A stretch of 64,000 nucleotides of DNA from Streptomyces sp. LBL (GCF_029893585.1 NZ_JARXYX010000001.1:248001-312000); one strand, 5' to 3'; positions 22,493-31,319 are shown, numbered from the stretch's first letter. Made by a program: numbers and translations. Notes: generated from the sequence alone by a model not told the origin.

Positions 22493-23449
22493 TCATTCCT
22501 TGACGCTTCCGGCGGCGAGCCCGGACTGCCAGAACCTCTGCAGCAGCAGGAACGCGGCGATCAGCGGGATGATGGTGAGCAGCGAACCGGTGATCACCAG
22601 GTTGAAGATCACGTCACCGCCGATCGTCTGGGCCTGGTTGTTCCAGGCGTCCAGACCCAGGGTCAGGGGATACCAGTCCGGGTCCTTGAGCATGATCAGC
22701 GGCAGGAAGTAGTTGTTCCAGGTCGCGACCGTGGTGAACAGCAGGACGGTCACGGTGCCGGGGGCGAGCAGCGGCATCGCGACCTGGAAGAAGGTGCGCA
22801 CCTCGCCCGCTCCGTCGATGCGAGCGGCCTCCATCAGTTCGGTGGGGATGGCCTCGGTCGCGAAGACCCACATCAGATACAGACCGAAGGGCGACACGAG
22901 CGAGGGGATGATCACCGCCCACGGGGTGTCGGTCAGGCCCATCTTGCTGAACATCAGGAAGGTGGGCACCGCCAAAGCCGTGCCCGGGACCGCGACGGCA
23001 CCGATGACCACGGCGAACACGGCGCGCTTTCCGGGGAAGGTGAACTTCGCCAGCGCGTAGCCGCCGAGGATCGCCAGCAGGGTGGCGCCGCCGGCGCCGA
23101 GCACGACGTACAGCAGCGTGTTCAGGAGCCAGCGGACGAAGATGCCGTCGTTGTACGAGAACGTGTCGCTGATGTTCTGCCAGAGGGCGAAGTCGTGGCT
23201 GAACCACAGTCCGGACGAATCGGCCAGCCCTTCCTGGGTCTTGGTGGCGCTGATGACCAGCCACACCAGCGGCACGACCGTGTAGACCAGGATCAGACCG
23301 GTGAGCACGGTCAGCAGCACGCTGCGCTTGGGACGGCCAGGGCTGTGCACCCGGCGCGTGCGCAGTCGGGGCACGCCCGTGGACCCGTCGGCGGCCTGGA
23401 CGGATGCGGGCTGGGAGGCGGTGGTGACGGGGGTACTCGTGTCGCTCAT
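22493..23449 (-). CDS. Carbohydrate ABC permease, MalG type
   Basis: 318 residues with six membrane helices and a polar ~45-residue N-terminal tail. The coupling loop E-A-A-R-I-D-G-A-G-E-V-R-T-F-F-Q-V-A-M-P-L marks it as the second CUT1 permease, as does the C-terminal L-L-L-Q-R-F-W-Q-S-G-L-A-A-G-S-V-K. It starts four bases after the preceding permease stop. No ATPase is encoded nearby; Streptomyces CUT1 systems usually share the general ATPase MsiK. Confidence 0.93.
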   Translation of the reverse strand: MSDTSTPVTTASQPASVQAADGSTGVPRLRTRRVHSPGRPKRSVLLTVLTGLILVYTVVPLVWLVISATKTQEGLADSSGLWFSHDFALWQNISDTFSYNDGIFVRWLLNTLLYVVLGAGGATLLAILGGYALAKFTFPGKRAVFAVVIGAVAVPGTALAVPTFLMFSKMGLTDTPWAVIIPSLVSPFGLYLMWVFATEAIPTELMEAARIDGAGEVRTFFQVAMPLLAPGTVTVLLFTTVATWNNYFLPLIMLKDPDWYPLTLGLDAWNNQAQTIGGDVIFNLVITGSLLTIIPLIAAFLLLQRFWQSGLAAGSVKE

Positions 23450-23453
23450 CGGG

Positions 23454-24380
23454 TCACGCTCCCTTGCGCATGCCGCGGAGCTGCACGACATAGGCGATGA
23501 CCATGGTGATCAGCCCCATGATGATGGCGACCGCCGCGGAGTAGTTGTGCTGCTGGCCGTTGAAGGACAGCGAGTATGTGTAGAAGTTCGGGGTGAAGTC
23601 GGTCGTGATGGCGTTGCGCGCCAGTGGCCGCAGGATGGCCGGTTCGTTGAAGAGCTGGAAGCTGCCGATGATCGAGAAGATCGTCGCGATGACGAGGGCG
23701 CCGCGGATCGCCGGGAGCTTGATGGCGCTGATGACACGGAACTGCCCGGCGCCGTCGATCTCCGCCGCCTCGTAGAGCGACTGCGGGATGACCCGCAGCG
23801 CGGAGTAGAAGATCAGCATGTTGTAGCCGATGAACTCCCAGGTGACGATGTTGCCGATCGACGCCAGGACCAGGTCGGACGAGAGCGGGTCGGGCAGCGT
23901 GACATCGAAGGCCGAGTTGATGTCGCCGATCAGTCCGTACTTCGTGCCGTACATGAAGCCCCACATCAGGGTGGCGACCACGGCGGGCACCGCGTACGGC
24001 AGGAAGATCGCGATGCGGAAGAAGTCCTTGCCGTAGAGGCGTCCGCTGTCCAGCGCGAGGGCGATCAGCAGGGCGATGCCAAGCATGATCGGCACCTGTA
24101 CGGCCAGGAAGAGGGAAACCCGTGAGAGCGAGTCCCAGAACCGCTCGTCCTTGAGCGCCTGGGTGTAGTTGTCCAGGCCGACGAAGGTGGTGCCGCCGAT
24201 CAACTGGTCCCGGAACAGGCTGAGATAGATCGAGTACGCAATCGGAGCCAGGAAGACAAGGGCGAACACGACCACGAACGGACCGATGAACCCCCACCCC
24301 GTCCAGGAGCGGCGGTCCCGTTTCGCCGGGGGTGGTGCCGGCCGCGGCTCAGCGGCCACCGGCGGTTGCAGCGTCGTCAT
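23454..24380 (-). CDS. Carbohydrate ABC permease, MalF type; first gene of the galactoside operon
   Basis: 308 residues with six membrane helices after a P/A-rich cytoplasmic tail. The EAA loop reads Y-E-A-A-E-I-D-G-A-G-Q-F-R-V-I-S-A-I-K-L-P. GAGGAA precedes the ATG. It opens the operon and is separated from the divergent lacI gene by a region with two LacI-type palindromes, about 79 and 124 bases upstream of the start. Confidence 0.93.
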   Translation of the reverse strand: MTTLQPPVAAEPRPAPPPAKRDRRSWTGWGFIGPFVVVFALVFLAPIAYSIYLSLFRDQLIGGTTFVGLDNYTQALKDERFWDSLSRVSLFLAVQVPIMLGIALLIALALDSGRLYGKDFFRIAIFLPYAVPAVVATLMWGFMYGTKYGLIGDINSAFDVTLPDPLSSDLVLASIGNIVTWEFIGYNMLIFYSALRVIPQSLYEAAEIDGAGQFRVISAIKLPAIRGALVIATIFSIIGSFQLFNEPAILRPLARNAITTDFTPNFYTYSLSFNGQQHNYSAAVAIIMGLITMVIAYVVQLRGMRKGA

Positions 24381-24458
24381 GTCGTTCCTCGCTCGTCCAC
24401 GTCCTGGAACCGGTGGGCACGTCCGGGCATCCGATGCCGGTGCTGCACCCACCGCAGG

Positions 24459-24474
24459 ATGTTTGCGTAAACAT
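24459..24474. promoter_or_regulatory. LacI-family operator O1
   Basis: ATGTTTGCGTAAACAT, a 16-bp palindrome with one mismatch pair and the central CG typical of LacI-family operators. Confidence 0.75.
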
Positions 24475-24503
24475 CTGCCACTGCGAGCGCGCGGTGTGCT
24501 GTT

Positions 24504-24519
24504 ATGTTTACGTAAACAT
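24504..24519. promoter_or_regulatory. LacI-family operator O2, perfect palindrome
   Basis: ATGTTTACGTAAACAT is perfectly symmetrical and lies 45 bases from O1, close to four helical turns. A half-site ATGTTTACA follows at about 24531. The position between divergent genes suits co-regulation and autoregulation. Confidence 0.8.
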
Positions 24520-24614
24520 CCGATGGCGGCATGTTTACACTGCCTCGTTGACGAGGGTCAAGGGTCGCTGGTGAAACGTGATCTGAGCAGCGGTGGAGAG
24601 GTGGTGGACGGCGC

Positions 24615-25742
24615 GTGGACACGACTGGAAGAACGCCGACGAACACGCCCGGGCCGGCGGCGGGCGCGGCGGCCGGGCCTGTGGACGTGGGCGGCGACGG
24701 CCCCCACCGCGCCCGCCGCCGCGGCCGGGCCAGCGCCTCCATGGCGGACGTGGCCCTGCTGGCGGGCGTCTCGTCGCAGACGGTGTCCCGGGTCTCCAAC
24801 GGATACGCGGGTGTGAACGAGGAGACCCGCCGCCAGGTGCTCGCGGCGATGAAGGAACTCGGTTACCGGCCCAACAGCGCGGCCCGCGCACTCAAACGCG
24901 GCGAGTTCCGCACCATCGGCGTGATCACCTTCTCGCTCTCCACCACCGGTAACGTGCGCACGCTGGAGGCCATCGCCAACTCCGCGGCGCACGAGGGGTA
25001 CGTGGTGACGCTGCTCCCGGTCGCGGTGCCGACCCAGGACGAGGTGCGGGGGGCCTTCAGCCGACTGGAGGAGCTCGCGGTCGACGCGGTGATCGTCATC
25101 ATGGAGGTTCACCTGCTGGACGCGGCGACGGTCACGCTGCCGCCCCACGTCCAGGTCGTGGTCGTCGACTCCGACGCAGGCGACCGCTACACCGTCGTGG
25201 ACACCGACCAGGCCGGCGGGAGCCGCGCCGCCGTCCACCATCTTCTCGGCCTGGGACACCGGACCGTGTGGCATCTGGGCGGGCCCGAGGGCTCGTTCGC
25301 CGCGCAGCGGCGCGCCGACGCCTGGCGCGCGGCCCTCGCCGACGCCGGCCGGCCGGCGCCGCCTCTCGTACGGGGCGACTGGTCGGCGGAGTCCGGCTAC
25401 CGCGTGGGCCTCGAACTCGCCGCCGAGCCGGAGTGCACCGCCGTCTTCGCGGCCAACGACCAGATGGCCCTGGGCCTGCTGCGCGCCCTGCACGAACGTG
25501 GCCGGCGGGTGCCCGAGCACGTCAGCGTCATCGGCTTCGACGACATCGCCGAGGCGAGTTCCTTCCTGCCGCCGCTCACCACCCTCCACCAGGACTTCGC
25601 CGAGGTGGGACGGCTCTGTGTGACGGCGGTGCTGCGCAAGATGCGCCAGATCGGGCCGGAGCGCGGCACGACGATCGTGCCCACCCGGCTCGTGGTACGG
25701 GCGAGCACGGCAGCGCCGCCCGGGGGTGGCGGGGCGAGCTGA
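24615..25742 (+). CDS. LacI-family transcriptional regulator
   Basis: 375 residues. A 40-residue G/A/R-rich leader precedes the helix-turn-helix S-M-A-D-V-A-L-L-A-G-V-S-S-Q-T-V-S-R-V, followed by hinge L-G-Y-R-P-N-S-A-A-R-A-L. The periplasmic-binding-like sensor domain runs from R-T-I-G-V-I to F-D-D-I-A-E-A-S. It probably represses the divergent GH42 operon and itself through the two palindromes and is released by a galactoside. The GTG start gives the long leader; a start nearer residue 43 is possible. Confidence 0.92.
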   Translation: MDTTGRTPTNTPGPAAGAAAGPVDVGGDGPHRARRRGRASASMADVALLAGVSSQTVSRVSNGYAGVNEETRRQVLAAMKELGYRPNSAARALKRGEFRTIGVITFSLSTTGNVRTLEAIANSAAHEGYVVTLLPVAVPTQDEVRGAFSRLEELAVDAVIVIMEVHLLDAATVTLPPHVQVVVVDSDAGDRYTVVDTDQAGGSRAAVHHLLGLGHRTVWHLGGPEGSFAAQRRADAWRAALADAGRPAPPLVRGDWSAESGYRVGLELAAEPECTAVFAANDQMALGLLRALHERGRRVPEHVSVIGFDDIAEASSFLPPLTTLHQDFAEVGRLCVTAVLRKMRQIGPERGTTIVPTRLVVRASTAAPPGGGGAS

Positions 25743-25765
25743 GGGTGAGGGGCCGGGGCTGATAC

Positions 25766-25830
25766 TCACCCCGCGTTACGCGCGAGGCCCGGCAGACAGT
25801 CACCCCGCGTTACGCGCGAGGCCGGCAGAC
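25766..25830. repeat. Two tandem ~32-bp direct repeats
   Basis: TCACCCCGCGTTACGCGCGA then GGCC(C)GGCAGAC occurs twice, the second copy lacking one C. Each contains CGCG-TTA-CGCG dyad symmetry. It lies just after the lacI stop and may act as a double terminator. Confidence 0.6.
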
Positions 25831-25863
25831 CGAAAGAAGTCTCGGTCCATGTCCGGTGTTCGG

Positions 25864-26130
25864 TCAGCCCTCGGGGAAGGGCCGCCGACCGACGAGGTCT
25901 TCGTGTGCGCTGCGGAAGGAAGGCTCGGACCGGGCCGCGTGGCGCAGGTGCTCAGCGAGCGCTGCGGTCGCCGTCGACGCGGTGCCGTTCTTGATTCCCC
26001 ATGCCAGTAGACGGTGGCGGCGAGCCCAGGAGTCCTGCAGTTCGCACACGTCGAGGGGCTGGCGGGGGTCGATGGCGCGACGCGGTACGACGGCGAGCCC
26101 GGCTCCAGCGGCGGCGATCGGCGGCTGCCG
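25864..26130 (-). pseudogene. C-terminal remnant of a LysR-family regulator
   Basis: Reading leftward from about 26130, the frame gives [17 protein letters not shown], then [19 protein letters not shown]. This is the end of a LysR substrate-binding domain. The DNA-binding N-terminus (about 200 residues) is missing. Its lost 5' end would face the catalase fragment, so the two once formed a divergent regulator/catalase pair (inference). Confidence 0.55.
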
Positions 26131-26182
26131 CGCCGCTTCGATCCTCGTGTCACGGCAGCCACGAGTCGAAGGAGCCCATCAC

Positions 26183-26445
26183 CTGACGGACGTGTCGAGC
26201 ACGGGGCCCGCCCTCGATGACGACCGCGAGGTGCTCACCAACCGGCAGGGGCATCCGGTCCACGACAACCAGAACCAGCGCACGGTCGGCGCCCGCGGCC
26301 CGGCCACGCTGGAGAACTACCAGCTCCTGGAGAAGATCAGCCACTTCGACCGGGGGCGGATCCCGGAGCGGGTCGTGCACGCCCGCGGGGTGACCGCGTA
26401 CGGCTACTTCGAGGCGTACGGGGCCTGGGGCGACGAGCCGATCAG
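26183..26445 (+). pseudogene. N-terminal fragment of a monofunctional catalase
   Basis: About 88 codons encoding [18 protein letters not shown] and [14 protein letters not shown], then [18 protein letters not shown] with the catalytic His, ending at W-G-D-E-P-I. All of the barrel and the heme Tyr are gone. The position of the start codon after a good GGAG is occupied by CTG, so initiation is also damaged. Confidence 0.8.
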
Positions 26446-26558
26446 GGTTCGACGAGAGCCACGACCCTGGTCGCCAGGCCGTGCACGATGCCCTCGACTC
26501 CAGTCTGCGCCGTCTGGAGGAACAGGTACGGCTGCGCGTCGACAACGCGGCGGGCTGA
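26446..26558 (+). pseudogene. Unassigned C-terminal gene fragment fused to the catalase relic
   Basis: Directly after the catalase break, another frame reads [16 protein letters not shown] and [13 protein letters not shown] to a stop at 26558. It looks like the charged helical end of some protein brought in by deletion. Not recognised. Confidence 0.35.
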
Positions 26559-26583
26559 CCGGAGCTCTGTCCGCCGGGGCCGG

Positions 26584-27165
26584 TCATTCGCCGTCGGCAG
26601 CGGCCGGCCCACCCGCCCCCTCGTCGGCCGGGTACTCCTCGGCGATGTCACGCACGTCCACGTCCGGCGAGGCGAGGGCGGCCCGCCTCCAGCGTGCCAT
26701 GAGCGCGGTGTCCCCGATGTCGTCGAGGAGCATCACCAGGGCACGCATCGCGAAGACGTCGGTCACCTCGTCGCGCAGCGTCCGGTCCACCGAAGGGGCG
26801 AGATCGTCGTGCAGGGCGACCGATCCGGCGAGCGTGCGCACGACCTCACGGCCCCAGATTCCGGCCTTGTTGACGCTCAGGCAGCACGCGTAGAGCTCGG
26901 GCAGCAGGGCATGGACCACGTCCGGACGGTCCGCGCCCACATCGCGCAGCAGATTCAGCACTGCCAGCGATCCCCGGCCGGCGCGCAGGGACTCCCTGAG
27001 CACGGGCACGACATCGGCCCCCAGGAGCCGCTCCCTGATCTCCGCGCGTTCTTCGTCCGCCTCGCGCAGTCTCTCCTCGACGAGGAAACGGACGTGATCC
27101 GCCTCCAGATAGGCACGCCACAGGCGCTCCCCACCGCTGTCGTCGCCGCTCCCGAACCAGCGCAC
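26584..27165 (-). CDS. Hypothetical helical-repeat protein
   Basis: 193 residues, soluble and acidic. The pattern [20 protein letters not shown] and [10 protein letters not shown] resembles HEAT- or ARM-like helical repeats. The N-terminal [18 protein letters not shown] is charged. No known function. It lies next to the catalase/LysR debris but has normal codon use and an intact frame. Confidence 0.65.
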   Translation of the reverse strand: MRWFGSGDDSGGERLWRAYLEADHVRFLVEERLREADEERAEIRERLLGADVVPVLRESLRAGRGSLAVLNLLRDVGADRPDVVHALLPELYACCLSVNKAGIWGREVVRTLAGSVALHDDLAPSVDRTLRDEVTDVFAMRALVMLLDDIGDTALMARWRRAALASPDVDVRDIAEEYPADEGAGGPAAADGE

Positions 27166-27285
27166 GGCCCCTCCCGACTCCGTCGACCGGGAGAGACTAC
27201 GGGGACGGCCGCCGCTCGACCCCGAATGCTTGGTTCATATGCCGCAGACGACGGATCCGCGCCTGGCCGAACCAGATGATCCCCG

Positions 27286-27546
27286 TCAGAGCCGGGTCCG
27301 GCGCCGGATCGCGAGGACCCGCACGGTCAGTGCGACCGCCAGCAGCACCCACGCCACCGCGCAGTACGCCCATGCCGTCCTGCCGCGGGCCAGGCCGACG
27401 GAGCTCCAGATGGCCCAGAGAGCGAGCACCGTGCACAGCGCGCTCCACGCGATGTCCGCGATACGGCTGTGCAGTTGGGCGCGTTGCACGGTCCCCGGTT
27501 CGAGCGTGCCGAGACCGGTACTTTCCTGCTGCCCCCTCGACGGCAC
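27286..27546 (-). CDS. Small two-helix membrane protein next to a pentanucleotide tract
   Basis: 86 residues: a polar start (M-P-S-R-G-Q-Q-E-S-T), two membrane helices (I-A-D-I-A-W-S-A-L-C-T-V-L-A-L-W-A and A-W-A-Y-C-A-V-A-W-V-L-L-A-V-A-L) and a basic end (R-R-R-T-R-L). The GTG start lies only four bases from a (GGGAA)16 repeat on the coding strand. The nearest repeat copies supply AAGGG at a workable Shine-Dalgarno distance, so copy-number changes would alter the leader. Function unknown. Confidence 0.6.
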   Translation of the reverse strand: MPSRGQQESTGLGTLEPGTVQRAQLHSRIADIAWSALCTVLALWAIWSSVGLARGRTAWAYCAVAWVLLAVALTVRVLAIRRRTRL

Positions 27547-27549
27547 GAG

Positions 27550-27631
27550 CCCTTCCCTTCCCTTCCCTTCCCTTCCCTTCCCTTCCCTTCCCTTCCCTTC
27601 CCTTCCCTTCCCTTCCCTTCCCTTCCCTTCC
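27550..27631. repeat. Pentanucleotide microsatellite, about 16 perfect copies of CCCTT
   Basis: 82 bases of uninterrupted CCTTC units; on the minus strand, GGGAA units. Every five bases brings a G-triplet, so the minus strand can fold into G-quadruplexes. Such long perfect arrays are rare in Streptomyces. Confidence 0.97.
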
Positions 27632-27922
27632 TCGCACGAATACGGGTTTCCCGTGTACCCGACAAGGTGTCCACCATGCGGACGAGGGCGCCGTCGGCGT
27701 CCGTTGCGACTCGACGTCCACGACGTTCAACAGGGTCTCGGTTCCTGTGCTGTTCATGGCGGGGAGCGCAGGGACGGGGTGGGTTCGGGACATCTGGTTT
27801 TCCGGGGTGTCGTAGAGATTCCTGTGAATTTCCGGGTCGCTTGAACGTTCCAGGGTCGTCGTGCGTATGGGGCGGGGGATTTCCATCGTGTTCGACCGGT
27901 CGACAGGCGCAGGAGAGAGTCC
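27632..27922. other. Intergenic region left of the DUF1996 gene
   Basis: 290 bases holding the promoter of the DUF1996 gene and whatever drives the leftward membrane-protein gene through the repeat. A minus-strand frame from 27761 (M-N-S-T-G-T-E-T-L-L-N-V-V-D-V) stays open through the tract, where it would encode G-R-E-G-K repeats. It has no ribosome site and I do not call it a gene. Confidence 0.4.
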
Positions 27923-30073
27923 GTGGTACGCAACAGGCGAAGACGCCCGACAGGCGCACGACGTGCGACCTTTGCCGCAGTGGCACTGATGCTGGGCGGA
28001 GGTGGACTCGTGGCGGTCAATGTGTACGCGTCGGCCACCGAGGACGGCTCGGGCGGCGCGGCGAACGCGGAGACCCGGCGAGCCGGCACGCTCGACTGCC
28101 CGGACGTCGGCACCCAGTTGACCTCCGTGCCGGAGGAGGCGCGGGCGGACGTCGACAAGGAACTTGCCGCTCTGGACCAGCAGACAGCGGTGGCCTACCA
28201 GCGGTTGACGGACCCGGCGACGGCCGCGGAGATCGAGGGCGACGCGGACGCCGAGGGCATCACGAACCCGCTGAAGGAGGAACGGGCCGCGACGATCGAG
28301 CGGATCGCCGCCGCGATCGACCGGGTCGGGGACCGCCCGCAGGGGCTCGACGCCCTCGCGCCCTGCACCCTGCGCAAGGCCGAGAACCAGGCCGGCGACG
28401 CGAACGGCGGCCAGGACCAAGGCGACGGGGCCCAGGGCGACCAGAATCAGGGCGACCAGAACCAGGGCGGCCAGGCCCAAGGTGACCAGAACCAGGGTGA
28501 CCAGAACCAGGGCGGCGAACAGCAGGGCAACGGAGGTCAAGCCGGCAACGGCCCCGTCGTCGGCGACTACGCCGACATCACCACCGTCCAGCCCAACGAG
28601 CAGAACCCGCAGGTCCAGTCGAACGGCTCCAGCGGCACCTTCGCCACCAGCTGCGGAGTGAACGCGAACGGCCTGTTCAACTCGGACAACGTGATCGTCG
28701 CCCCGGGTGTCTCCAACGGCGCCCACCACTTCCACGACTACGTCGGCAACCAGTCCAACGACGCCTTCGCCAGTGACGAGGACCTGGCGAACGCCGAGAC
28801 GAGCTGCGTGGACCAGAGCGACAAGTCCACGTACTACTGGCCCGTGTTGCGCCTGCAGAACGGCACCCAGGAGCGGGACGCCACGTCCCCCGGCGGCGGG
28901 ATCGAGGGCAACGCGGGTGAGATCGTCACGCCCAAGGAGGTCACCCTGACGTTCGTGGGCAACCCGCGCAGCAAGGTCACGGCCATGCCGCGGCTGCTGC
29001 GCATCATCACCGGCGACGCCAAGGCGTTCGTCAACGGAACCACCAACGCCAACGCGTCCTGGAGCTGCACCGGGTTCGAGGACCGGCAGCTGAAGGACAA
29101 GTACCCGCTGTGCCCGCAGGGCAGCGACGTCGTGCGCAGTTTCACGTTCCAGAGCTGCTGGGACGGATCCAACATCGACAGCGCCAACCACCGCACCCAC
29201 GTGGCGTTCGCGCAGGGCGACGGCGCCTGCCCGGAGGGCTTCAAGGCCGTCCCGCAGCTGGTGCAGCGCATCGTCTACGACGTCGACGCGCCGAGCCTGC
29301 AGGACGGCGGCCGGACGACTCCGCTGTTCGCGGTGGACTCCTTCCCCGAGCAGTTGCACAAGCCCGTCACCGACCACGGCGACTTCATCAACGTCTTCGA
29401 CGAGAACCTGATGGGGCAGATGGTCGACTGCATCAACGACGGCCGCGGCTGCGGCGCCGGCACGGGCGCCGGCTCCGGCGGCGACCAGGGTTCGGGTGGC
29501 GACCAGGGCTCCGGCGGGGGCGGGGGCGGTGGCCAGGGCTCCGGCGGGGGCGGAGGCGGAGGCGGTGACCAGGGCTCCGGCTCGGGTGACGGCCCGCAGG
29601 ACCAGCCGACGGCGGCACCGTCGGCCTCGGACGCCTCGGACGCCCCGGGCGGCGGTAATGGCGAGGCGGAGCCGGGCGGTTCCGGCGGCGACCAGACCGC
29701 GCAGCCCCCGGCCGACACGCCGGCCACCACGACACCGAGCGGCGGCGCCACGCCGACCGAAGCCGGCGGCAACGGGCCGAAGACCTACACCACACCCAAG
29801 TCCGCGCCGAGCGCCACCGCCGCCGTGCCCGAGACCGGCACCGGGGCCGAGGACCAGGCCCCCGGCGAGGACATCGGGGAGGCGGTCAGCTCCCAGCCCT
29901 CCCCGGCCGGTGCCGTGGTGCCGCAGCCTTCCGCGGCTGACCAGACCGCCCCGCAGGCGAGCGGGGGCAACCTCGCCGAGACCGGGACGCAGCTGTGGCC
30001 CGCCGCGGCCGGAGCGGTCCTCCTGATCTGCGGCTTCCTCCTCCTCGTACGCACCAGGCGCAGTTCCGTGTGA
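27923..30073 (+). CDS. Sortase-anchored DUF1996 protein with low-complexity linkers
   Basis: 716 residues. After a basic signal (R-N-R-R-R-R-P-T-G-A-R-R) comes a charged helical region, then a Q/N/G/D-rich repeat stretch (units like G-D-Q-N-Q) at about 155-205. The DUF1996 domain follows, with A-H-H-F-H-D-Y-V-G-N, Y-W-P-V-L-R and Q-S-C-W-D-G. A second G/S/D/Q-rich and P/T-rich stretch leads to L-A-E-T-G at about residue 684, a hydrophobic helix and R-T-R-R-S-S-V. L-A-x-T-G plus helix plus basic tail is the class E sortase signal, so the domain should be displayed on the cell wall. DUF1996 is of unknown activity in bacteria. GGAGAG lies upstream of the GTG. Confidence 0.9.
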   Translation: MVRNRRRRPTGARRATFAAVALMLGGGGLVAVNVYASATEDGSGGAANAETRRAGTLDCPDVGTQLTSVPEEARADVDKELAALDQQTAVAYQRLTDPATAAEIEGDADAEGITNPLKEERAATIERIAAAIDRVGDRPQGLDALAPCTLRKAENQAGDANGGQDQGDGAQGDQNQGDQNQGGQAQGDQNQGDQNQGGEQQGNGGQAGNGPVVGDYADITTVQPNEQNPQVQSNGSSGTFATSCGVNANGLFNSDNVIVAPGVSNGAHHFHDYVGNQSNDAFASDEDLANAETSCVDQSDKSTYYWPVLRLQNGTQERDATSPGGGIEGNAGEIVTPKEVTLTFVGNPRSKVTAMPRLLRIITGDAKAFVNGTTNANASWSCTGFEDRQLKDKYPLCPQGSDVVRSFTFQSCWDGSNIDSANHRTHVAFAQGDGACPEGFKAVPQLVQRIVYDVDAPSLQDGGRTTPLFAVDSFPEQLHKPVTDHGDFINVFDENLMGQMVDCINDGRGCGAGTGAGSGGDQGSGGDQGSGGGGGGGQGSGGGGGGGGDQGSGSGDGPQDQPTAAPSASDASDAPGGGNGEAEPGGSGGDQTAQPPADTPATTTPSGGATPTEAGGNGPKTYTTPKSAPSATAAVPETGTGAEDQAPGEDIGEAVSSQPSPAGAVVPQPSAADQTAPQASGGNLAETGTQLWPAAAGAVLLICGFLLLVRTRRSSV

Positions 30074-30205
30074 TTCCCGGCGCCCGAGACCACCGGTCCG
30101 CCGCCCCCGGCAGCAGTCGGCACTGCCGCCAACGGGGTGACGGACCGGCGGCGTTCACCCCCTCGGGCCAGCACGGCGAGGCGCGCGAGCGGAACTGAGG
30201 GTCAG

Positions 30206-31039
30206 ATGGAGAGCGTGCGAATATCCATCACCGCGGCGCTGAGCCGCTCACGTCTCCTCGCGGCCGGTACTCTGCTCGCCGCCGTCTCCGTCCACCTCTC
30301 CCCGCCCGCCGCCTCCGCGGCGCCCGACCCCACGCCCGTCCGCGGCTCCGCCGTCATGGGCATGGGTGTGCTGGCCCACGACGGCCAGGGCGGCCTCCCG
30401 GCCGGTACCCGCGCCACCAAGACCGAAGGCGTGGACGTGTCCAGCTACCAGGGCAACGTCGCCTGGTCGACCCTGTGGGACAGCGGGGTCCGCTGGGCCT
30501 ACACCAAGGCCACGGAGGGCACCTACTACAAGAACCCCTACTTCACGCAGCAGTACAGCGGTCCCTACAACGAAGGCATGGTCCACGCGGCCTACCACTT
30601 CGCGACCCCGGACACCACGGGTGGCGCCACCCAGGCCGACTACTTCGTCGACCGCGGCGGCGGCTGGTCCAACGACGGCAAGACGCTGCCCGGGGCGCTC
30701 GACATCGAGTGGAACCCCTACGGCGACGCCTGCTACGGCAAGTCGCAGAGCGCGATGGTCACCTGGATCCGCAACTTCCTGAACCGGTACAAGGCGCGTA
30801 CCGGACGGGCCGCCGTCATCTACACGGCGACCACCTGGTGGACCCAGTGCACCGGCGACTACGCCGGATTCGCGGCCAATCCGCTGTGGATCGCCCGCTA
30901 CGCCTCGACCGCGGGCACGCTCCCGGCCGGCTGGACCACGTACACGATGTGGCAGTACACCTCCACCGGTCCGACCGTCGGCGACCACGACCGGTTCAAC
31001 GGTTCCACCGACAAGCTGAAGACCTTCGCCCGTGGCTGA
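30206..31039 (+). CDS. Secreted GH25 lysozyme (N,O-diacetylmuramidase type)
   Basis: 277 residues. Sec signal ending near A-S-A-A-P. The GH25 barrel begins E-G-V-D-V-S-S-Y-Q-G-N-V-A-W, continues with A-Y-T-K-A-T-E-G-T-Y-Y, H-A-A-Y-H-F-A and the catalytic A-L-D-I-E-W-N, and ends W-Q-Y-T-S-T-G and D-H-D-R-F-N-G. It cleaves peptidoglycan between MurNAc and GlcNAc. The start at the signal peptide was chosen over a longer frame. It overlaps the next gene by eight bases. Confidence 0.94.
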   Translation: MESVRISITAALSRSRLLAAGTLLAAVSVHLSPPAASAAPDPTPVRGSAVMGMGVLAHDGQGGLPAGTRATKTEGVDVSSYQGNVAWSTLWDSGVRWAYTKATEGTYYKNPYFTQQYSGPYNEGMVHAAYHFATPDTTGGATQADYFVDRGGGWSNDGKTLPGALDIEWNPYGDACYGKSQSAMVTWIRNFLNRYKARTGRAAVIYTATTWWTQCTGDYAGFAANPLWIARYASTAGTLPAGWTTYTMWQYTSTGPTVGDHDRFNGSTDKLKTFARG

Positions 31040-31319
31040 GCACAAGGCCTACGTGTTCGAGGAGGTGGTGGAGAAGCAGCGCACGGCGGAGCAGGCGCAC
31101 CACCGCGTCGAGGAACTGCGCCACTCCTTCGGTCCGCCCACCGAGCACAAGTGGACCAGGCAGCAGACCGCCACCTACGAGACCGCGTGGCGGGCCTGGC
31201 GCGATCTCGACCGTGACGCCCAGGCCACGCTGGCGGAGTACGCGAAGGAGCGGGGCCGCTCGCGGCAGGAGGTGCAGGCGGACGTGGAGACGGCCGTGCG
31301 GCGGCCGGAAGAGGAGTAG
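31032..31319 (+). CDS. Small charged hypothetical protein coupled to the lysozyme gene
   Basis: 95 residues, helical and highly charged (F-E-E-V-V-E-K-Q-R-T-A-E-Q-A-H-H-R-V-E-E), with W-R-A-W-R-D-L-D-R-D-A near residue 55. No signal or membrane helix. The GTG start overlaps the lysozyme stop by eight bases, suggesting coupled translation although one product is secreted and the other is not. Not recognised. Confidence 0.6.
   Translation: MAEHKAYVFEEVVEKQRTAEQAHHRVEELRHSFGPPTEHKWTRQQTATYETAWRAWRDLDRDAQATLAEYAKERGRSRQEVQADVETAVRRPEEE

Noticed and set aside
18843..22712. A plus-strand open frame of about 1290 codons
   Set aside because: Antisense to the GH42 and binding-protein genes, and its translation is low-complexity G/R/V/D without family motifs.
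27197..29377. A minus-strand frame reading through the pentamer tract with G-R-E-G-K repeats
   Set aside because: It is mostly antisense to the DUF1996 gene and has no ribosome site; retained only as an alternative idea for the tract.
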